Origin: a bacterium
Lineage (GTDB): Bacteria > Zhuqueibacterota > Zhuqueibacteria > Residuimicrobiales > Residuimicrobiaceae
Assembly: GCA_029565685.1 (NCBI GenBank)
Contig: JAKQNR010000035.1
Location: 1 to 64,000, forward strand
DNA length: 64,000 nt
Reading direction: 5' to 3'
Position numbers and translations under genes: made by a program. Positions 59,058-64,000 of this stretch are shown piece by piece. Below the pieces are notes generated by a model. The model searched no databases and was not told the DNA's origin. It saw nothing but the letters and a program-made list of their open reading frames with translations. The stretch's first letter is position 1, and each line of letters starts with the position of its first letter.

Positions 59058-59473
59058 AGGTTCCCTCCGGCTGCATGTCCAGCAGTTGAAACCTGCGTAA
59101 TGGGAAAGGCCATACAGCACTCCCCTACCCCATACCATATATAAGATACTAAAAATATTGGTAAAAATCAACTTGATATTGAGTTATTTCTTTGTGAATC
59201 AATGTGATAGAATTAAAAAAGTCAAAAGCTGGTGCGAATAATCGCTATTTTATCAACCTTGCTTAAAAACACTGCTTTTATTACGATTTTACTTGTTTCC
59301 CTCTGTATGATAATGTAAATTCTTACATTGGGGCAATATATATCCAGCTAATACCGGCCGGCATGTTTAGAAAACAGCAATGCGAACATGGGTGAGTGGA
59401 CCGGCAGGCCGGTTGCTCGATCTCCTGTGATTTTTCGACGTTATGAATCATTCTTCAAAGTCAGGAAAACAGA
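59058..59473. other. Divergent intergenic region
   Basis: 416 bp between the Dlt-like operon and the ATP-grasp operon. It holds the leftward promoter and an inverted repeat (AATGTAA-ATTC-TTACATT, 59312-59329) that could be an operator. I found no convincing rightward promoter and no gene. Confidence 0.5.
59143..59171 (-). promoter_or_regulatory. Promoter of the Dlt-like operon
   Basis: On the minus strand, TTGATT (59171-59166) and TATCTT (59148-59143) with a 17-bp spacer; the leader is about 80 nt to ATG 59057. Confidence 0.55.
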
Positions 59474-60640
59474 ATGCCTAGACGCAAAGCGAGGGTTCTG
59501 ATACTAGGGCTTGGGGCTAATGGCTTGGGAGTCGTGCGCTCGTTGTATTCATTCCACGAGTATGAAGTAATCGGCGTTCATTTCGGCAGGGGCGATATTG
59601 GAAGGTTCACCCGCCTGGTCCACAGAATAGCCTGTACAGCGCCGATAGAAGATGCAAAGGCGCTTTCAGAGAGAATCCGCCAGTGGTGCCGTGAACCGAT
59701 TCCGACGGTCATCATTCCCACCCGCGACATCGAAGTCAATCTCCTATCTGAATTGACGGATGAGCTTCCAGCCCATTTTCTTTTTTACCGCAACTCCAAC
59801 GCCGCTGTCCGGGCTCTGTCCGACAAAAATTTGGTTCGAGAGACAGCCCTGCGAGCAGGACTGGAAATTCCCAAGACTCTGTTTCTCACAGACCCGGAGG
59901 ATCCCGCGCTGATTGGATTACGCTATCCGCTTCTGCTCAAACCATTGCGCTCCAACGTCAGTCAAACGCCGTTCAAGAACATCATGGTCTACAACGAGGC
60001 CGATCTGCAGAGTGTTTTACAGAAAGAGGACGTGGTCAATCATGTGGTGGTGCAGGAATTCATCCCTGGAGGCGACGATCACGTGTACCACTGCAATCTG
60101 CTTATCGATCACCGGTCGCAAACCATCGGGGTCGTTGAATTGCAGAAAATCCGTCAGTACCTGCCGCTCCGGGGCATGACCTCATACGGCCGCACGCTGT
60201 TAACCCGAGAGCTTGTACCCATGTGCGAACGGCTGGCGGCGGTGGTTGACTACAAAGGATTAATGAACATCGAGTTTAAAAAAGACGATGAAAACGACCG
60301 CTGGATGTTTATCGAGACCAATCTGAGGTTGCCGATTTTCAACTCGGTCTTTCCCCGGGCCGGCGTCAATCTCGCCCATCTCTACGTGCAGAGTCTGTTG
60401 CAAGAGCCGCATCCGCCTGTTTTTGCTTCAAAGACCGCAACCTGGATGCATGAAGAGAACGACCTGGCGAACATCCTGATGCGCCGGGTTGACGTCAAAT
60501 TTTCACAATGGTTTTGGCAGTTCATCAGATCAGATTCCTTTGCTTATTGGTTCGTTTCTGATCCGCTGCCCGGCATATACCTTTGGTGCTGGATGGTCTA
60601 TCGCCAAATCAGAAGGTTGTTTTCCATCGGCTCCGCTTGA
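59474..60640 (+). CDS. ATP-grasp family enzyme
   Basis: A 388-residue ATP-grasp protein. The N-terminus VLILGLGANGLGVVRSLY is a preATP-grasp fold, YPLLLKPLRSN and VVVQEFIPGGDDHVY are ATP-binding elements, and GLMNIEFKKD with FIETNLRL provides the metal site. These enzymes join a carboxylate to an amine or thiol through an acyl phosphate. With the CapK-like and carrier-protein genes downstream it probably builds an amide-linked group on a surface molecule. Confidence 0.85.
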   Translation: MPRRKARVLILGLGANGLGVVRSLYSFHEYEVIGVHFGRGDIGRFTRLVHRIACTAPIEDAKALSERIRQWCREPIPTVIIPTRDIEVNLLSELTDELPAHFLFYRNSNAAVRALSDKNLVRETALRAGLEIPKTLFLTDPEDPALIGLRYPLLLKPLRSNVSQTPFKNIMVYNEADLQSVLQKEDVVNHVVVQEFIPGGDDHVYHCNLLIDHRSQTIGVVELQKIRQYLPLRGMTSYGRTLLTRELVPMCERLAAVVDYKGLMNIEFKKDDENDRWMFIETNLRLPIFNSVFPRAGVNLAHLYVQSLLQEPHPPVFASKTATWMHEENDLANILMRRVDVKFSQWFWQFIRSDSFAYWFVSDPLPGIYLWCWMVYRQIRRLFSIGSA

Positions 60641-60690
60641 ACCAATCGGCTGGTCAGAGTTCATGAAATGAACAGGAGAAACTAGGGGCT

Positions 60691-62100
60691 ATGATGGCGT
60701 GGGCGCCCTATGAAGTAAAACAGGGTTTGAAATGGATCTATGGATGTCTGCCGGTCCCAATGCGCTACGGCCGTTCTTTTCTATATAAATGCCGTCTGGC
60801 CGAGGAGCGGGAGCACTGGACGGCGGCTGCCTTGGCTGCGTACCAGAACGAGCAGCTGCGCTTTCTGATCGACCACGCCTATCGACATGTCCCGTATTAC
60901 CGCACTCTGTTCGACCGCCAGGGCATTGAACCGGCTTCCATTCGAAACGTCGAGGATCTTCATCGCATTCCTCCGCTGACCAAAGAGGATTTGCGCAGCC
61001 ATTTTTCCGACCTGATCGCTTTAAATATTCAGAAGAAGGATCGAATACTGCTGGCGACCAGCGGTACCTCCGGAAGGCCGCTTCGCTTCTACTCAGAGCG
61101 CAGGCATGAAGCGTATGTGGACGGCGATGCCTATCGGTGGCGTCATTTCCGCTGGGGCGGCTGCACCCCCTATGATATACGCGCCACTCTGAGTGCGTAT
61201 CGCATTCCGGTTAAAAGAAACGGCGAACGTCGTCTGACGACCTACGATCCGATCAAGCGGTTGCTGATTCTCTCGGCCTACGATCTCAGCCGTACGGCCA
61301 TCCACTCCTATGCCCGTGCGCTGGAAAAGCACCAGCCTTCGTTTCTGCACGGTTACCCTTCGGCCCTGGAAGCGTTGACCGGTTTTCTCCAGGCTGAGGG
61401 AATCCCGTCGCCGACGCCGGTTCGCGCCCTGTTCACTCAATCAGAGGTGCTGTATCCCTGGCAGAGAACACTGATCGAAAATTACTTTGGCTGCAAGATT
61501 TATGACTGGTACGGCATGGAGGAGCGGGTGATCGCAGCAGCAGAGTGCGAGCAGCATTCCGGACTGCACGTGTTCTCCGATTATTGCATCGTCGAAACCC
61601 TCAAGGATGATAGCCCGGTCATCGGCGTCGAGGGTGAAATCGTCAGCACTCGGTTGGACAATTTCGCCATGCCGTTGATCAGATATCGAACGGGCGACAT
61701 GGGCGTCCTATCTACGACGCCGTGCGCCTGCGGCCGAAACCTGCCGTTGCTGCGCTTGAACGGCGGACGCGATAGAAATTTCCTCGTCGGCCGCAACGGC
61801 GAATTGATTTCGATCACGGTGGTGGACATTCCCCATGCGACCGCGCACGTGGAGCAGTTTCAATTTATGCAGCAAACGCAGGGCAAAGCTTTGCTCCGCA
61901 TTGTGAAAAAAAACGGATTTTCAGATCACGATGTTGAACAGATACAGCAGGAACTGCGGGAAAAATTCGCCGGTTTGGTCGATGTGACCGTCGAATATAC
62001 TGAAACTATTGAACGAACAGGTCGGGGCAAGCTTCCTCTGCTGATTCAGCGTCTGCGTCTGGATCACCTGCCCCATGGGCCTGAAGAACCTGGCCGATAA
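60691..62100 (+). CDS. CapK/PaaK-like adenylate-forming enzyme
   Basis: A 469-residue member of the CapK-like branch of phenylacetate-CoA ligases: ATSGTSGRPLRFY, DWYGMEERVIAAAECEQH and RYRTGDMG are the family motifs. It would activate an acid as its adenylate, possibly onto the carrier protein encoded 4 bp downstream. Related genes are typical of capsule and surface-glycan clusters. ATG 60694 is an equivalent start. Confidence 0.85.
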   Translation: MMAWAPYEVKQGLKWIYGCLPVPMRYGRSFLYKCRLAEEREHWTAAALAAYQNEQLRFLIDHAYRHVPYYRTLFDRQGIEPASIRNVEDLHRIPPLTKEDLRSHFSDLIALNIQKKDRILLATSGTSGRPLRFYSERRHEAYVDGDAYRWRHFRWGGCTPYDIRATLSAYRIPVKRNGERRLTTYDPIKRLLILSAYDLSRTAIHSYARALEKHQPSFLHGYPSALEALTGFLQAEGIPSPTPVRALFTQSEVLYPWQRTLIENYFGCKIYDWYGMEERVIAAAECEQHSGLHVFSDYCIVETLKDDSPVIGVEGEIVSTRLDNFAMPLIRYRTGDMGVLSTTPCACGRNLPLLRLNGGRDRNFLVGRNGELISITVVDIPHATAHVEQFQFMQQTQGKALLRIVKKNGFSDHDVEQIQQELREKFAGLVDVTVEYTETIERTGRGKLPLLIQRLRLDHLPHGPEEPGR

Positions 62101-62104
62101 ACGA

Positions 62105-62569
62105 ATGAAGCCTGCACGCATGAACAGAATAGACATTGAAGACCAGGTGCTGGACACTTTGCGCCGGACCGCCCTCAGAGGCAGCCGCCGTGCCATCGGC
62201 CCGGACGAGCCCCTGGGAGACCTGGGAGTGGGGCTGGACTCGCTGGCCTTGATAGATTTCGCCACGGCCATTGAAAAACGATTTCAAATTCAATTGCCCG
62301 ATGACCTGTGGGTGGAACGCGGGCGGCTTACTCTGGGCTGTTTGAGCGATTGGATGCATCAATCCGTTTCTTCTTCAACCCTCACCGTAGCGGAGGCATG
62401 GCAGCCGCCAGCGGCGCAGCAATATGCGCAGAAAAAAGCCCACCCCCCAAAGCCGCACCCGCCTCCCGACAGGCCGGTGGGCATTTCCGCAAACTTGGCC
62501 GGCGGCTGGCCGGCGCGGTCGGTTCTCTTTATCAGCATGAAAAGTTGTATATTTTGGAATGCATGCTGA
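62105..62569 (+). CDS. Acyl carrier protein with odd C-terminal tail
   Basis: The first 95 residues are a carrier protein with S46 in GLDSLALIDF. The remaining 60 residues are proline-rich and do not look like a natural extension; the overlapping frame codes for the next protein, so a frameshift or an extended out-of-frame tail is likely. ATG 62120 is an alternative start. This is the second carrier protein in 5 kb. Confidence 0.75.
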   Translation: MKPARMNRIDIEDQVLDTLRRTALRGSRRAIGPDEPLGDLGVGLDSLALIDFATAIEKRFQIQLPDDLWVERGRLTLGCLSDWMHQSVSSSTLTVAEAWQPPAAQQYAQKKAHPPKPHPPPDRPVGISANLAGGWPARSVLFISMKSCIFWNAC

Positions 62570-63126
62570 CGGAAAAATCTTTGCCCGTCTTTTCGTCCTC
62601 CATCCCGGTGCAGGTGCGGCCGGCGGTTATGGACGACAGCCATGCGTTGCGCGCGTTCTGGAACCCTTTTAACTATGAGACCATTGACGGACAAAAGATG
62701 GATATGACGCTTTTCCAAAACCGCCTCGAGTCGGGCGCAATCTGTCTGGCTGCGTGGCGCCGGGAACAGAATATCGGCATGGACTGGCTCTTCACTTAGG
62801 GGTATCGATGCCCTTATTCTGGACTGACCTTCACCTGGCCTGCGGACACCTGTTACGGCGGAGAGCTCTGGGAACATGCAGAATTTCACGGCCAAGGCGT
62901 CGGCATGTATCTGCTGACTGCTTCGCCGGCAGCCGCTCAACACGCAGGCTATCTCCGCCGGGTGACTCTGGTAAAAGCGCACAACAGCAAAATGCTCAGC
63001 GCAGCCGTTCAGCTCTACGGCTTTGAAAAGACCGGCGAAATCAACATCAACCGATTGCTGCGCCGGCCGGTTTCAATCTGGCATAAAGGGGGCAAGTCTG
63101 GATACAGTAGAACTCTGGCATTGTAA
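62398..63126 (+). pseudogene. GNAT acetyltransferase interrupted by in-frame TAG
   Basis: One reading frame carries both parts of a GNAT protein, split by TAG at 62797-62799. Before it is RRLAGAVGSLYQHEKLYILECML and an RPAVMDDSHAL block; after it is GQGVGMYLLT (acetyl-CoA loop) and the typical LYGFEKTGEI ending. ATG 62398 is an uncertain start because the 5' part overlaps the carrier-protein gene. Either the gene is decaying or the stop is a sequencing error. Confidence 0.6.
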
Positions 63127-63147
63127 CCACTACCCGGCCGCCCCGAA

Positions 63148-64000
63148 ATGATCACAGTACAAGAATCGATTTTTACGGACAAACGCGAACAGACTTTATC
63201 GCCGAGCGGTGAAAGAAAAAAGTCCCCGCAGCAGAGTGACGGGACTCGGCTCTTGAATAAACTGGTTGCATGGCTGATCGAGACGGTGAGAGCGCTCAGG
63301 CTGGACTTTTGGCTGATTTCCGGCAAGGAGGTCTCGAGCGGACGCCCGCTCAGTCTGCTCTATGGGGGCCATAACGCCTATCCAGAGAACAGGGCGTATT
63401 TGCGCAAAATCGCTTTCGCCAATCACAGTTCCCAACGCTATCTCGGCAAAAGATGGCGTTGGAGCCGGAGCGTCAGGAAATCAGCGCTGAGGCACGATTG
63501 CAGTCTGGAATTAGTAGAGACTCCGGATTGGCTCGTCTTCCGCTTTCATCAGCAGACCCGTTCTTTTTTCATCCCCAGTTGGCTGATGGGTGAAATTGAT
63601 CTCTCCGCGCAAACCATCCTGCCTCTGGACCGGTACAGTTTTAACTTTGAAAAGAAAAAATCGCACGAAACCGGCTAGGCTGCCGCCTTTCCACGCCGAA
63701 TGTTGTTCATTCTGCAACAGGGTCATGCGATCGCCGGCTGCCTGATCCATTATGAGAGTCAGCGTCCACACCTGATTAACATGGGGGTGAAAGAGGGCGA
63801 TTCCGCTTATATCAGCGCAGGCGCGATGGGGGCGATCTACTATTTCGGCCTTTTAAGCGTAGGATCAGAGGGTTATACGCGGGCGGCGGTCGGCTGGTCC
63901 CGCGCCTTTTTGAATGACGGCGTGCTTCTCTACAAAAAGCAGCGGGGGGCCTGTCTGGCGGAAAGCTACTCCATCGGCTTCCGGTTAAAGATGATGCAGG
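63148..64000 (+). pseudogene. GNAT-like protein with in-frame TAG (partial at right edge)
   Basis: Residues 1-176 (63148-63678) have a GNAT-like look (LYGGHNAYPENRAYLRKIAF). A TAG at 63676-63678 ends this part, but the same frame stays open from there to the window edge and reads LFILQQGHAIAGCLIHY and INMGVKEGDSAYI, fitting the C-terminal half of the same kind of protein. About 20-30 residues expected at the join seem to be missing. The right end is cut by the window. Confidence 0.5.

Noticed and set aside
62797..63678. TAG reassigned as a sense codon
   Set aside because: TAG ends the ompA-like, alcohol dehydrogenase and fucI genes, so it is a normal stop here.

Overview
This window is a GC-rich (roughly 55%) bacterial chromosome segment from a Gram-negative-type organism. 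It encodes TolC and membrane-fusion proteins, an OmpA with calcium-binding repeats, a signal peptidase II-like protein, a Tat-exported oxidoreductase and surface lipoproteins. A glycyl radical enzyme with its activase, a phosphoketolase and a ferredoxin protein point to anaerobic or fermentative life. The style (BACON/PKD surface lipoprotein, TSP3-OmpA, URO-D and Gfo/Idh/MocA sugar genes) suggests an uncultured FCB-like lineage such as KSB1 or Calditrichota. That placement is inference only. Several promoters share a TTGAxx-17-TATATT layout.

Layout. 1-2336 (-): a large lipoprotein running off the left edge with near-identical 267-bp BACON repeats. 3030-13882 (+): a defence operon behind a strong promoter and a 23-bp palindrome. 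It encodes a DUF499/BrxC-like ATPase, a very short PglZ-type phosphatase, an RHH-PIN pair, a DUF1156 adenine methylase (PglXI-like), an unknown 146-aa protein and an SNF2 helicase (BrxHII-like). It reads as a compact, rearranged BREX type 3-like system and is the most interesting part of the window. A second toxin-antitoxin pair (13994-14631) follows, then a MATE exporter and a DUF4143 ATPase.

17532-22250 (-): an efflux set (PAS-fused membrane-fusion protein, MacB-type permease without its ATPase, TolC). 22367-29775 (-): a catabolic cluster with glycyl radical activase and enzyme, a URO-D-fold protein, and a sugar-type binding protein with two permeases. 30152-32345: RRM protein, TrmB, DUF72 protein and a small membrane protein. 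32623-33987: Tat-exported Gfo/Idh/MocA protein. 34158-39721: surface polysaccharide genes (glycosyltransferase, putative outer-membrane barrel, LspA-like protein, methyltransferase, flippase). 39956-44327: CDF metal exporter, OmpA, and a DoxX-barrel fusion.

44429-54667 (+): phosphoketolase, alcohol dehydrogenase, ferredoxin protein, fucose isomerase, D-Ala-D-Ala ligase, an SdpR/SdpI-like pair and an exported esterase. 54820-59057 (-): a Dlt-like four-gene set (adenylating ligase, carrier protein, MBOAT, SGNH-like protein). Divergent from it, 59474-64000 (+) holds ATP-grasp, CapK-like, carrier protein and two acetyltransferase-like genes, each broken by an in-frame TAG. No rRNA, tRNA, CRISPR array or intact insertion sequence was seen.
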